64,000 bases of DNA from Atriophallophorus winterbourni (taxonomy: Eukaryota; Platyhelminthes; Trematoda; Plagiorchiida; Microphallidae). The stretch is from the NCBI GenBank assembly GCA_013407085.1, contig JACCGJ010000337.1, forward strand, positions 62,001 through 126,000. The letters are read 5' to 3'. The notes below the pieces were generated by a model. That model was not told where the DNA came from. It did not search any database and saw nothing but the letters and a program-made list of their open reading frames with translations. The translations under genes and the position numbers were made by a program. This document shows positions 34,561 through 46,585 of the stretch, one piece after another. Each line of letters starts with the position of its first letter. Position 1 is the first letter of the stretch.

Positions 34561-36919
34561 TGTCAGACGAAAGTTAACGAGAGGTAATCAGCTTTCGAGT
34601 AGCTTGAACCACGGTATGCAAATGCTCGAATAATGTACGTCTCAAATTTGGAAAGGATTATTGGACGGGCTTCACCAGTAGGCATGTCGCACACCAGATA
34701 AGCATTAGAATTAGTTATCGGAATACGGCGGATTTTACCCAATTGTGATGTTATGAACCGATTTATTATAGGGTAACTTTGCTGTGAACGTGCTAAATGT
34801 TCAAAGTCGATTCCAGGCAGGTCGATAGCACCTAACAGAATCCGCGAAAAGGTATCCGAAACTGTGTTTGACAAGCCGAAAAGATATCGAATGTCGCTCG
34901 TGAATTTTGAGATATAGTTCAAGTGACGTATTTCTCGAGGCAAACATCGATCTAATGGTACAGCAAGAACAAAAGTTAAGGGCTTGTGATGTGTCCATAC
35001 TGTGAAATCACTGCCTTCATGCAAATGTCTAAAATGTCGTGTCGCATAAAAGATAGCCGGTAACTCACGACCGAACGTACTGCATCGAGTTTGAGCTGGT
35101 TGTAGACGAAGAAAAAAGAAAGCGAGTGGCTTGGTCATATTCTTTGCTTTTGTTAAAGGACTGCGTCGACTGGTTCTTGTGATGTGCCTGTAGCAAGAGA
35201 CAACTGAGCATTGAGGTTCGTTGATAGGTAACTCGGTGAAGTAACTTTGTTTAGAGCATATTTGAGTTGCTCGAAAGATTTGATGGCTTCGTCATTCATT
35301 TTAAATTCACGTTTTTCCACATAACAAATGAGTCAATGGTTGTAGAATTAAAGCACATTGTGGAATAAAGCGTCCTTGATAGTTGACCAAACCCAAGGAA
35401 CGTTTTACTTGACGGATAGAGCTGGGACATGGATAATATTGGATAGCTGAGAGTTTTTTGATGTAACGGTTTTATACTGGAAGTATCAATTTGGTGTCCA
35501 AGAATTTCGACAGAACTCACACCAAACAGACATTCATCAGTATTAACCACAAGGCCGTAGTGGGATAGACGTTGAAATACTTCACGGAGGTGTTCAAGAT
35601 GTTCAGTGGGATTTGCATCAGCGATTAGGGCATCATCAATGTACATGTAAACAAAAGATAGATCGAGGAAAACTTGGTCCATGAATCTCTGGAAAATCTG
35701 TGCAGCATTGCGTAGACAAAATAGCATCCTGAGAAAATCGACCAGACCGAATTGAGTGGTGATGACAGTTTTGGAAATATCTTCGTCAGCTACTGGAATT
35801 TGAACACAGATTTTCCGTGTAGAGACAATGCAAAGTCATGTATGTGCGGAATAGGATATCGATCTGTGATCGTTACACGATTCAAAGCACAATAATCACC
35901 ACACGGACGCCAGGCGTCTGGTTTGTTCTTTCCGACCATGCGAAGTGCTGTGGCCCAAGGTGAATTTGATGGACGGATTATTCCGAGTTTCATCATATGC
36001 TCCAATTCTCGTTTGGCAGTTTCAAGATCGTTAGGCGCCACTGCGTGGTCTACTGAAAACCGGGGGTCCACGAGTTAAAATATGGTGTTTGATGACATTC
36101 TACAGAGAAGTTTCGTGTGCAAAGGGTTTGAAGATATCCGAATATCCCCTTAGGAGAGAAACGCAATTCGAATAGTTTGTATGAGTGAATCACACGAATA
36201 GCCGATGGCGTTAATCTTTGTAACATTGTCAATGAATTTTCGTGTACTCACGTTGACTGAAAGAATAAAGTGTGAGAGGAAATAGGCGCCCATGATAGGG
36301 GTTTCGACATCGGAAACAGTAAAGAGCCATCAAACGTTACGTCGCAGACCGAGGTCGATAGAGAGTGATCGTTGGCCTTATGTGGCTATTCGTTTGCCGT
36401 TCGCCGCTTGTATGGTCAAGGAAGAGTGGTTCCTGTTTTCTATGTTTGCAGGTGGGATGACGCTCAGTTTGGCTCCCTTATCGATCAGCAAACGCATCTT
36501 TGTTGAACCATCAGTGACGCAAAATAAGCGGCTGGTGTTATTGACAGTCAGAGCTGCCGCTTATACCGCCTGGCTTCGCGGTTTCCCCGATTGTGATTTT
36601 GTATTTTCAAGATGCATGGGGTTCTTTCCACTGAGAGAACGGCTTCAACTTTTGTTCAAGTGTTGAATTTTTAAAGTCAAATTGCTGATCTGGGATTTTA
36701 AATCATATATATACTTGTTCAAGTCTGCGCCGGAAGTACAGGGGTTTAGGGTCAAACTTCCATGTCTCCTGTAACTGTAACAAATGGCGTAAGTGTTGTG
36801 AAGGTGTTCGATCTTCTAGCCCAGAGCTGGATAAGTGTTTTCGCAAGTTTTGCTCATTGGTGGAACCAATTCAAGAAATAATCGCAGATTTGAGCTTATC
36901 GTAAGGATCTATGGCAGGT

Positions 36920-37175
36920 TAAACATAAATTAAACCAATCAATCAATTAAATATATCTTGTTTGGTTCAGAATGCTTGTATATATTTATATGTCTACTAG
37001 CGTATTTTGGTTTGAGCAATTTGTAGCACAGGCAAATAAAATTGTCCTCATGCGAGCCTACATTATATAACAGGAGTGCACCACCAATTTAAGCACTTAT
37101 TTTGAATTGGATCCAGTATATCGACACAGTCACACTTTTCCTTGAACCATCAAAAGTGATTTAACTCAGTCGGTT
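36920..37175. other. Intergenic, nothing recognised
   Basis: Short AT-rich stretch between the gypsy gag and the next LINE. An LTR of the minus-strand gypsy could lie here but I cannot delimit it. Confidence 0.3.
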
Positions 37176-37179
37176 TAGG

Positions 37180-38050
37180 TTGTCAAAAATGGAGTCGTCA
37201 CTTAATAATACGATTTTAGGTAAAAAAAACACTTACCTTACATTTTTGGTGCTTTGTGTCTATGTACCTTCATTGAAAAATCTACTGGAATCATTGTCTA
37301 AATATTTTAATCGTGTTGATCACTCTTTATTGTTCCGAAAGCTGCAGGATGTTGACAACATAGGAAATCTACTGAAATGGTTCACAGATTACCTGTGTCA
37401 GAAGAGATGGCGAAATTTCTCGAACAATTGAAGGTACCGGTGGTGCATACAAGGTTTATTACTTGGTCAAATATTTATAAATGATCTACCGAAACTAGTA
37501 GGATTTAAAATTGTTCTTTTACGCGATGATCTAAAAATATGGATGAAGGTTGACTCTGTTGAGGATTGTCTTGTTTTACAACCGGACATAACTAAACAGC
37601 ACCAGTGGTTAATTATGAACAAACTGCCTTTCAAATTCCGCGAGTGGAAAATGTAGAACCCGGCAGTCACCAGTATATCGCAGAAAGATCTCGGTGTCTG
37701 GGTGTGCGGAAAATTGAAAAACAGTCTTCAGTGCGAGGATGTCTGTAAGCGTGTAACGTACTCGGCTGAATCAGACAAATTTTCAGAAGTTTCTCAGTGC
37801 ACTCATTGTCAAAGGTACTGAATACATACAAACGTGCAGTTGTGGGCAATACAGTATAAGCTTGGACACCTTGAACGGAAAAAGTCATCTTGCTAATTGA
37901 AAGGGTTTATCATAAGTGGACTATAACAATTATTGAATTGCATAATCTACCATTTGATGAGCGACTGGCTATACTCACACTCTGGAGCGCAGGCACATCC
38001 GAGCTGAATAACAGTTTCTATCGTTTATGTTCAATAATACTGTGTTGGCC
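37180..38050 (+). mobile_element. CR1-like LINE, older RT fragment
   Basis: Reads 'FNRVDHSLLFRKLQDVDNIG', 'FINDLPKLVGFKIVLL' with the FADD site changed to RDDL, and 'MNKLPFKFREWKM', with many stops. Related to the element at 56.6-58.1 kb. Confidence 0.75.
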
Positions 38051-38094
38051 TCAATTTACTGAAAAGCCTTAGTGCTTTTAGTTTGTCTAAATGT

Positions 38095-39065
38095 TTGTTT
38101 GCGCTTGCAAAGCGATTTGGATGTATTGAACAGCTGGTCGGAGCGAAACAAACTTCCATTCAACTTCCGAAAGTGTAAAATGTTGCAAATAGGCAAAGAT
38201 TTCCCATTCTCATAAAACCTTGGATCAAACCAACTTGAATGGACAACCAAAGAAAAAGACCCCGGTGTATGGATTAGTGGAAGTCTTGAGAATAGCATGC
38301 AATGCGAAGCTGTGTTCAACCGAGCAAGCCGCATGCTAGGTATGCTTCGGCGGATTTTCGGACATTTTTCCTGTGAATCATTCCCCGTGCTCATAAATAC
38401 GTATATTGACCCGGTGATGGATTACTCAGTGCAAGCTTGGTCACCGTGGCTACAAAAGGACATCAAGCTGCTTGAGAGGATTTATCACAGAGCAACCAAA
38501 ATGGTTGGCTGCCTCCGCAAACTACCATATGAGAATCGACTTGAACATCTTAATTTGGATACATTGCTTCGCAGACGAGTTAGATTTGATCTAATCCTAA
38601 CATACAAAACAATGAACTCAAAGACGCACCCTCTGAGGCATCTATTTCGCCTCCGGTCAAGCCATATCATACGTACTCACCCATTGGCATTTGATATTCC
38701 ACATTCCCACCGGAACGCCCGTCGGTTCTTCTATTCGGTGCGCGTTTGTTTCTTATGGAACTCCCTACCGTCAGATGTTGTCCAATCATCTAGTGAAAGG
38801 ATTTTCAGGAACAAATTGGATATATTTATGCGTAGTAATTCCACCCTACATCCCGTTTATATAACATGATCTTTTTCGAAACGAATAATTTTTTTTCATC
38901 ACACAGCGAAAATACATGGCATTTTTTCAACTACCAAACTGTCGATCTTCCTAATGACTCAATTTATTTTGTATATATATATTTATTGTCCTTATACGAA
39001 TATCCTGTGGTGTTGTACAGCTACGAGCTTTAATATACCATAAATTCTTGAATCTTGAATCTTAA
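38095..39065 (+). mobile_element. CR1-like LINE, 5' truncated 3' end with (TTGAATC)n tail
   Basis: Frame 38,297-38,869 reads 'SRMLGMLRRIFGHFSCESFP', 'YSVQAWSPWLQKDIKLLERI', 'HSHRNARRFFYSVRVCFLWN', 'SLPSDVVQSS' and stop. The 3' UTR runs to TTCTTGAATCTTGAATCTT, a 7-bp simple repeat end. It is the best-preserved LINE C-terminus in the window. Confidence 0.88.
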
Positions 39066-39069
39066 AATA

Positions 39070-40010
39070 CCCCATCTCCAGGTCAAAATTGGAAATTCTT
39101 TTGATCCTCCTCTGAAACACAGTTACGCAAACATGGAAGTACGATTTGTTTCAATTTTTTACGATATCCTGTGACAGTGTACATATATTTTTATTTTTGC
39201 ATCATAAATCTTTAGTCTTAGGGAAAACCTGGACAAAGTGTACCGTTAGGCAAGGTATAGCTCTACTTAAATTCATCTCGCAACTTCTGCGATGGCATCG
39301 TTTTTCACATCGAATTGCCCTAGCGCAATGGATGGATGTAAAAACGGGAAACTGCAGAAATCGGTTAAAAATGGCTCGAATGGCTTAAAACAAAATGTCG
39401 GAATTAGTGCCGATCAAAACAGAGACTGTGAAACTGACAATGCATTTGTTTTCGCAAAACCAAAGCCTTAATAACTGTAGATCACCGCTCAAATTTCATT
39501 CTTTAGACAAGTATTGAATTGATTCGTATGCACGATACTCATTTTGCTGTACAATTCGACAATTTTCCACTACCGAGCGGATTCAAAACAGTCGACGATA
39601 TTCAGCCTATGAAAATTGGTTGAAGTTTAAAAACGGCATACTTTTAGTCGCTCTCTCTAATTATGGTCACTGGAAATCTTTGACATACGATTGGTTCTGA
39701 TCCACAGCTTCCGTAATTGTTAATGCTCAAGACGAAAAACTGTCGAGACTTTCGTAGTTCTACCAACAAATGTAAACGCCTAACTTAATTTCAGTGCTGG
39801 AATTAAGGTCAAGCACTCAGCTATTGAATATCAACTAGTGTAAGCGCAACTCGTTCCTCAGCGTTCCTCCCGAATAGGACTGTTTAGTCATTTGAAACGC
39901 TGCAGAGCATGACATCGCCAACCGCTCGGCAGCCCATCGAGCGAAAGAGGTCAACAACAATATGCTTTAGGCCCTCGTTTACTGAAGTCCATCAGTGATC
40001 CCGTTGTAAG
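39070..40010. other. Intergenic, nothing recognised
   Basis: 3' flank of the BPL_N gene. No exon, RNA gene or shared repeat was identified. Confidence 0.4.
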
Positions 40011-40012
40011 AA

Positions 40013-40015
<3 letters not shown>

Positions 40016-40097
<82 letters not shown>

Positions 40098-40099
40098 AT
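40016..40099. repeat. (ATCT)n microsatellite, about 21 units
   Basis: Nearly perfect tetranucleotide tract, same unit as the 11-kb tract. Confidence 0.97.
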
Positions 40100-40386
40100 T
40101 CATCTAGAGCATCTGGAAACGAACTTGAGATGTCAAAAGTTTGCTTTGATCCTCGAAATCCTGAATCAAAAGATTCGAACGTAAAGTTCTTATCATTAAT
40201 CTCCCATCAATCATCCAAAAGATGTGCAGCCTACGCTGGTCATGTTTACGAGCACAATAAAATAGCGAAAATGTTTGTGGCATAGTACAAGAGCTAATCG
40301 CTAAATTGAATTCAAGGCACATGATGCAATTGAAAAAATGCAACAGCCATTGGGTCTCAACAGCAAGAAATCAATTATATGCATGT

Positions 40387-40672
40387 ATGCTTGTATGGGT
40401 GAAATCACAAGTCTAATCTAGGGAAAGTTCCGCATAGTCGTAAACTATACGAGGTTTAAAATACTATCAGGTTTCCCAATGCTAGACAGATATAATAATA
40501 ATAATTTTTTCTTGTATATCTAAGGCATGCCAAGCATGATAGAATAGAATGAAAATAGGAATGGCACTGAAAGTCCTACGTGTTTCCGCATGAAACTCCC
40601 TACTACCGACCAGTCGATTTAGCACCGTATTCACTGCACAGCACAGGAATACAGCAACATTACACACGTGAT
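40387..40672 (+). repeat. SINE-like repeat, diverged copy
   Basis: Starts GTGAAATCACAAGTCTAATC, keeps CAGGTTTCCCAATGCTAGAC and GATATAATAATAATAATTTT (inserted AAT run), then the CTCCCTACTACCGACCAGTC and ATTTAGCACC blocks. Confidence 0.7.
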
Positions 40673-40822
40673 AATAAAAATGAGTGTAAAGTGAATGCAA
40701 CAAGCATTGTATTTCGATAGGTTCCCATTAGGTTTTGCACACAATCACTTCCTCGAATTTATGATCCACTATTTCACCGTAAACGCGACAGAAGATTTTG
40801 CAATTACATAATTCATCACACG

Positions 40823-41054
40823 TTAGCGATCGAAAAAATCACACAATGGGTCGACTAAACTGGTGAATAGTAGATCGCATAATTTTCGACGGTCATCGTT
40901 TGTCGTTTTCAACTGACTGACAACCAACTGGCATTGCTCCGTGGAATCCGCTTGCGACAAAATATCAGGGTCAAATTCGAAGTGAACCCCACTCAATATT
41001 CCCCAACCGCTGCCCAATTTACAGGCGATAATCGCTGGGTCACAGGAATTCTCA
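40823..41054 (-). CDS. BPL_N protein, terminal exon
   Basis: Acceptor TTGCAG at 41,055. Encodes YENSCDPAIIACKLGSGWGI, LSGVHFEFDP, then RRKLCDLLFTSLVDP and stop TAA at 40,823-40,825. The 'ILSGVHFE' block closes the domain. Confidence 0.9.
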
Positions 41055-43041
41055 CTGCAACAAAAAAGAAACAATAGGGAAAAATGATAACACGATCCGG
41101 GCAAACATTATATCCACAGCTATTAGCCCACTTCGAGATGAAATCATCTTAAGCTTGTTAAAAATGAACACGATCATGGCCAGCTGGCGCTGACGAATAG
41201 CTCAACTGATCTCGACGGTGTTAGGTGTAACCCGAGGGTTTTCTCTGGGCTGTTTGATGGTGAGGTCATTTAGATGGAATGGATAGACTGCTAGTTGATT
41301 ACGTTCCGTGGTCTACATAGCATCCTTAGACTGACAAAGTTTCTATCAGAGAGGAAATGATACCAAAACCGTGCTTGAACCAATAATAATCCATTCGAAA
41401 TCAATGTTGCAACACGATTCACAATTAATTGCAAGCTGAATAAAATTCCCATTTTTGTGAGTTAGAGATGATTCGAACACGATCATGAGTAAGTGATTTC
41501 CACCTTGAGCTTGATATTGATCACAATCGTTGTTTGTTTTTCACTTTCTTGTACGTGCATTGTGGAGCTTGATGTGAAATACCGAAAAGAATATCATGTG
41601 CTCTACAAGCTGATTAGTCGCAAAGGTTGCATTATCAAGCTATGTGAATTCAATCAGATTTTCTATAAAAATAGAACAGCATGGTTTATTTTTCCCATTC
41701 GCAAAGGCGGTGACCGTTCAGATGCAGTGAATCATAGACCTAAGCGATACTAGTGGTAGTGACCGTGTACAACATGAGTGTCTGGAATGTCAAAATACTT
41801 TAAATTAAGCACAGCACGGTTTTCCAAGAAATCGATACGAGCTTTCTTACTACTTTTGACATTTGGGCTAGTACACTTGATTTAATCCACATTATACAAG
41901 GTTTCACCTTCGATAATTTCAAAGCTATTGATCGAGTCAAACATGATTTTCTAATAAAAAGCTGGATGCGAAATCTCGTCTGGACTGCCACGCAAAAAGC
42001 TTTTTGTATCTGGGTCGAATGTAAATTTAAGCCATTACCACACGATGTGTAATAAAGCAAGCCGTATCTTGGGTCTACTTAAACGGATATTCATGAGTAT
42101 TTTGTTGAATATGATACCCAAATTACTAGCTAAATATGTGCAGCCACATATCGAATATTCAAAGCCACGATTACGGAAGGATATTGAAATTCTTGTCAGG
42201 ATTTATCTTCGTGCAACCAGGTAGCTCTCGTGCTACAAGAATTTGCCAATACGTGAATGAATCTTTAAACTCAAACTATCACATCTTACACGCAAACATT
42301 CAAAGGCTTTGGCTTTATATCATGTTCTGTTTTTGAGTTGAGAACAATTTACAGATAATCATATGTGGTTTATAAAATACGTGACTTACTACGTGTAAAG
42401 GACTTTAATTCCGTCCCAATTCTTCGTTTGGAATGTACATCCACCATTGAAATATACATTGATAGTGTTGGGCAATCCAGACGTTAGTGCACATTTGATA
42501 GACACAGCCCTTGAACCGATCTCTGAATTATAAACGAACCCAGGGTAATATGGCCCAATTGCTGCACCTGATAACCTTTGGTGTCAAGCAATGATGACCA
42601 ACCTTCAAAAAGTTGAATGAATCTTGGTCCGCAAACCTCCAAGGGTCCATTTTTGTCAAAAATACACTGTCCCGATGCAAAATAAGCCCCGGCACAAATA
42701 CCGAGATACCTACCACCATTTTCAATATAGCGGCGAATCACACGGCATCCGAACGGGGTAACTGATTTCAAAAATCCCTGGTCGTATCCACCTCCGAAGC
42801 ACAAGAGAATCGTGTCGTTCAGATTGTTCTCTGACCTGAGCTGTTCCCCATTTGTGTGGATAAGTTTATTCAGTCCCGTGTGGGACACCAACGCGTTCGA
42901 GAGTTGTTTGAAGCTATGTTCAGAAAACCCAAGATCACAGTATATTTGAATGAATTTGCGTGACATTAGCTTGCAGGCCAATTCTAACGCCAATTTGGCT
43001 CGAAGCGTATAATAAAGTTGATTATCACCGTCCGACACACT
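40823..43041 (-). CDS. BPL_N-domain protein (glutamine-amidotransferase-like), stand-alone; 5' end not found
   Basis: Three exons in transcript order: 42,603-43,041; 42,390-42,567; 40,823-41,054. Together they encode 282 residues and a stop with consistent phases. Motifs: 'IQIYCDLGF', 'LLCFGGGYDQGF', 'ENGGRYLGICAGAYFAS' (the Cys sits at the nucleophile-elbow position of class I amidotransferase-like folds), 'GPYYPGFVYNSEIGSRAV', 'VYFNGGC' and 'GWGILSGVHFEFDP'. These are the signature blocks of the biotin-protein-ligase N-terminal family. In HLCS-type enzymes a catalytic ligase domain follows; here TAA follows directly, so this is a stand-alone domain. Enzymatic role unknown. The first exon here starts at an acceptor (TATAG at 43,042-43,046) with an in-frame stop just upstream, so one or more 5' exons are missing from the model; 46,586-46,645 is a weak candidate. 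Confidence 0.85.
41055..41799. other. BPL_N gene intron, part without recognised features
   Basis: I find no exon or repeat here. The plus-strand frame at 41,493-41,753 has no recognisable content. Confidence 0.4.
41800..42340 (+). mobile_element. CR1-like LINE remnant in BPL_N intron
   Basis: In shifting frames reads 'NKASRILGLLKRIFMSI', 'LLAKYVQPHIEYSKPRLRKD', 'IEILVRIYLRATR', the usual LINE block before the C-terminus. Heavily decayed. Confidence 0.65.
42390..42567 (-). CDS. BPL_N protein, middle exon after a 35-nt intron
   Basis: Encodes GAAIGPYYPGFVYNSEIGSR, TSGLPNTINVYFNGGCTF and NWDGIKVLYT. Reading through the 35 nt (42,568-42,602) instead would shift the frame and lose the domain. 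Donor GTAAGT at 42,389, phase 2. Confidence 0.9.
42603..43041 (-). CDS. BPL_N protein, first visible exon
   Basis: Encodes SVSDGDNQLYY through GFLKSVTPFG, CAGAYFAS and FIQLFEG. Phase 0 in, phase 1 out (donor GTTGGT at 42,602). The first GTG near 43,038 is not taken as a start because the exon is preceded by a splice acceptor. Confidence 0.85.
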
Positions 43042-43650
43042 CTATATGTGTAGAATCAACGCTGTGCCTTGAATGAATTTGATTAAAAATATTTTATGTG
43101 CCATAAAAAAACAAGAATCAGATTATAAGTTAATTTGGATCAACATAGAAGCACGTCACAAATTTAAAGAAATGATGTTATGTTGTGTATTCAAGAACTG
43201 CGTTTACTAGAAATGCGATAGTATCGGTAGCTAATTTCGATACAACGCGCTCAGAGATAAAAATTCCTTTATAATGCTTACGTTATCTCTGAATGCGTGG
43301 TAGAAATCACGAATCAAGATTTTATGGTGAAAAAAGCAATCGCTTTACATGTAGCATTAGATGACAGGTATAAAAATATAGAGGATGCAATCAAATTCAA
43401 TAGAAGTGTTTGGTTTGTGTGGGTTCAAATGGGGGCAATGTACAAGGCCGATAGTGGAGTGCCCTTTGATAGAAACATCCCGTTTCGAATTGAAAAACGA
43501 ATCGTAGGAGCGTTCGTAATATTCCACAGAAAATAAATACGCAACGAGAAGAAATGACGTCTACAATCGAGTCTTGTTTATGGTATAACGAAACAACTTG
43601 AATGATTTCGTGTATTCTTAGGGGAACTACCTTTTATCAAATCGCGGAGA
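43042..43650. other. Upstream of the visible BPL_N exons, nothing recognised
   Basis: I searched the minus strand for a first exon with ATG and a phase-0 donor and found none that is convincing. Confidence 0.4.
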
Positions 43651-45120
43651 GGTTGATTTTCCATCCGCAGTATTTTATGTTAGGATCATGTCGCTCTTTA
43701 CTCGCCTTTGTGTAAAATCGGTCAATCCCAGCATGGCCATTCGCTCTTGGTATAGGATGTGCTGCATCCCATTAACTAGCTTCGTTGCCCGGTGGTAAAT
43801 TTTGCCCAGCAATTAAATGTCTTTACGTAACCACGGTGCCAAAGCTGGGATCATATACTCGATCGTCGGATGGATGCAAGTAATTAAAATGCGGGGAGCG
43901 TATTAGGAGAGAACCGCCTAAATGTTCTCCTCAGCATTCCCAAGATAACGCTTGCCCTGTTGCATACTTTTTGGAAATGACTATTCGGTTTCAAGTTATT
44001 AGTAATCCAGTCAAGTTTTCAAGATTATATGTATACTCGTATTACCGACCAAGTAGTAACATTTACGTATGTTGAAACTCATATTATTTAGTTGAGATCA
44101 GTGATACATGGCATCCAAATCCTCTTGCAGCATCAAACAATCTTCAATCGATCGGATTTGTTTCTATATTTTGATGTCATCAGCAAAAAGAACCATATTG
44201 CATCGAACCACTTACACAATATCATTTATATATATATATATATAACAAGAAAAGGATAGACCCGATTACTGAACCTTGGGGGACGCCGCTGGTGGCATTG
44301 ATGGTTTTTGATAGAACGCCTACTGTGCGGACACACATGCCGATCGGTCAGATAATCCGTTATCCACGATAATAAGTTTCCTGTTATCCAATATTGCACT
44401 AGCTTTTGCGTGAACAGACTGTGGCTGACCTTATCGAATGCCTTGGATACATCAATATAGCAGGCATGAACGGAGTATCCTAGGTCAGGAGACGTTGTCC
44501 AAATGGCCCGAGTGATGAGTAAATTTGAGAGACAAGATCTGTTACGGTGAAACCAATTGTGCGCTACTGTACTTTAATTTCAAGTTGACCCAAGATATAC
44601 TCAGATAGGATACGTTCCATAATTTTAAAGATGCAGGGGAGCAGCGCAACAGGCCTGTAATTTGCTACGTCGACACGACAGCCACCCTTGGGTATTGGTG
44701 TTATCACACCAGCTTTCCATGCTGACGTTACGAAACCGTTGCAAAGACCGGTTTAAAATCTCAACTAGACTGTATGAAAGCTGTCTATAACATGCACGGA
44801 AAATAGATGGTGTTATGTTGTCCCCACCCGGGGATTTCCTCGTATTTAGTCGTCGTAGGTGTTGTTCCACAACGACTTGGTTAATTATTGGTTCAGTTAG
44901 AGGTTCCAATGAGTTTGATAAACCATGATGCAATAGTTGCTGTTTCGGGCAGAACACTTGGGAGTAAAATCTCGCAAGAGCACCCGATGTCTCTTGAACT
45001 GTAGTAGTCATTTCTTGTTCTGCAATGAGTGGAAAAAAACTGGTTTCACTTTTGTTCTTTCATTCACAATTTTGTACAGTATTTTGGGATTATATTCCAT
45101 TCTTTCTACCATGTGTTGCT
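43650..45120 (-). mobile_element. CR1-like LINE, degenerate RT
   Basis: Minus strand from 45,120: 'YNPKILYKIVNERTKVK', 'LARFYSQVF', 'LRRLNTRKSPGGDNITPSIF', 'AWKAGVITPIPKGGCRVDVA', 'FDKVSHSLFTQKLVQYWI', 'GVPQGSVIGSILFL' and 'RATKLVNGMQHILYQERM'. Frameshifts are common and the FADD block is decayed. Confidence 0.8.
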
Positions 45121-45499
45121 GGTACTGTTTTCTCCGGTCGAACAAGGGTAGTCACTCTGTTCCGTATTCGGCAAATGGAAAACAAGTTGCATTTGGTGTA
45201 CACAGAGTCAATGGTATTTAAATTGATTTTTAATTCAGCGGGAGATTCGAACATGAACATTAAATTATGAGACCGCAGGGTTACACTGAACAAAATAGTT
45301 TGGGTCTAATGGAACGCAGTTTGTGTGCAATCGGATAGAGCAGTTTTTGGCAACAGACCATAACGTTGATCTAGACAACGCGGAATGACACACGCCAATA
45401 TGCGGAGTCTGTCGAAATTGCTAAGGCAGGTAGATAGGGCTAAAATATACACAATCTGGCGCTCAGAAGTTATACGAGCGTAGATAGTCTTCTTCGCTT

Positions 45500-45870
45500 T
45501 ATACTTAATTCGTTATTTTGTTTTTCTTCAACAATTGTTTAGCCATACGTACTTTTACGCACGTGAGTTAGTGTCAACTGACCATGACCGTGTTCACTTG
45601 TGTTAGATTGATGGGTATTAGGTTAATTGACCACTGATCTTGGCCATACCAACGTGACGTGACACACCGTACATTAACTATAGTCAGTCTTGCGGTAAGG
45701 TAGAAACAGAGGTGGTGGGTTGGGTGCTACTTAGTGATGTACACTTGTCCTGAATATCACCCTTGGACTGACGGAGCTTGTGCCAGAACTGAAACGTTAC
45801 CAAAAACAGCTCTAAACGATTAAGCACAAAAATTTCTTTCCATTATGAATACACGATCGGTCTGAAACAT
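45500..45870 (+). mobile_element. PLE terminal-region fragment (family B), plus orientation
   Basis: Aligns in inverted orientation with 51,290-51,730 and 59,990-60,350: shared GTACTTTTACGCA, GTTCACTTGTGTTAG, GTGACGTGACACACCGT, then the hammerhead-related block and CCATTATGAATACACGATCG. A short minus-oriented piece of the same end lies near 45,315-45,350. Confidence 0.7.
45763..45805 (+). ncRNA. Hammerhead-like relic in PLE terminus (family B)
   Basis: TTGGA, core CTGACGG (two changes from CTGATGA), decayed stem II (GCTTGTG...CAGAACT), GAA, AC, GT, T, then ACCAA. Position and flanks match the core-intact 51.4-kb copy. Probably inactive. Confidence 0.6.
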
Positions 45871-46585
45871 ATTTTAATCAGTTTGCAACTAATTCATGTA
45901 GGGCCAAATTTAACTTGACTGAAATTGGAGCTGATTCATTAAAATAAATTTCTGTAACATTTTACTATTCACCAAAATCTAATCACTTGTTTCAGTCACC
46001 TAACCGTATATATAAGACAGCAATGTTCAGAGCGATTTGTAAGTACTACATAATCGCCGTACAATTCAAATGTTGAACCATTCGAGTTGATGTTTCATTT
46101 TGAAAAAATCTTTTATCGGCACTTTCGAGCGTATGAAGACCAAGTTTTATTTAAAAAAAACTTAGCAAAAATGAGTGTTCAAGTTTGAGACGAGTAACAG
46201 ATTAATTTAAATTACTAAGGATTTGCATTCGATTGCAACTCATTCGCCCATATACTGCTCTATCGGATAGTCTAACTTATTTTTGTATAAAGTGGCGATC
46301 GTACAGATCACTTTATCAATGACATGAGAATCTTGTCACGATAAGTGGAAAATAAAACTACTAAAACGCCCAACAGTTGAGCGGAAATACCAACTGACCT
46401 GAACCCGTTCTTTGATTGACGTGGATACGGTATTCAAAGCAATTGCTTTTAACAATTTTGGTAGCGGCTTGACACTCCGTGGAATCGAATTTACCAAAAT
46501 TAGATGAAATCGCGATTCAGCAATTGATCACGAACCACGCATCCCGCACCTACGCTACCCAGCCGCTAATGGATTGTTTACTTAC
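45871..46585. other. Intergenic, nothing recognised
   Basis: AT-rich sequence between a PLE fragment and the weak exon candidate. No further feature seen. Confidence 0.35.

Larger units (their letters stand above)
33180..36915 (-). mobile_element. Ty3/gypsy (CsRn1-like) retrotransposon, decayed, with PLE insertion
   Basis: Minus strand from the high end: gag ('NLRKHLSSSGLEDRTPSQHL', about 36,800), protease 'LLIDKGAKLSVIPP' (DTG changed to DKG, about 36,480), RT ('[20 protein letters not shown]', '[18 protein letters not shown]', 'QRFMDQVFLDLSFVYMYIDD'), RNase H ('FGRELPAIFYATRHFRHLHE', 'TVSDTFSRI'), and integrase ('CVRCQQGKVQ', 'HLDFVGPL', 'TTDRGPQFQS', 'TAYHPSSNGLV'). The YIDD is intact but the protease active site is lost and frames are broken. 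A PLE interrupts the start of integrase at 33,985-34,560. Confidence 0.88.

Noticed and set aside
42484..42566. Continuous reading of the BPL_N exon to SFIIQRSVQGLCLSNVH
   Set aside because: This is read-through of the 35-nt intron into the wrong frame. Removing the intron restores the conserved domain.
43036..43038. GTG as start codon of the BPL_N protein
   Set aside because: The exon is preceded by a splice acceptor, and eukaryotic initiation at GTG is not needed to explain the frame.
44160..44185. GATGTCATCAGCAAAAAG as another hammerhead half
   Set aside because: It is the coding sequence of a LINE RT block (LFADDIK on the minus strand) and lacks stem II and GAA.
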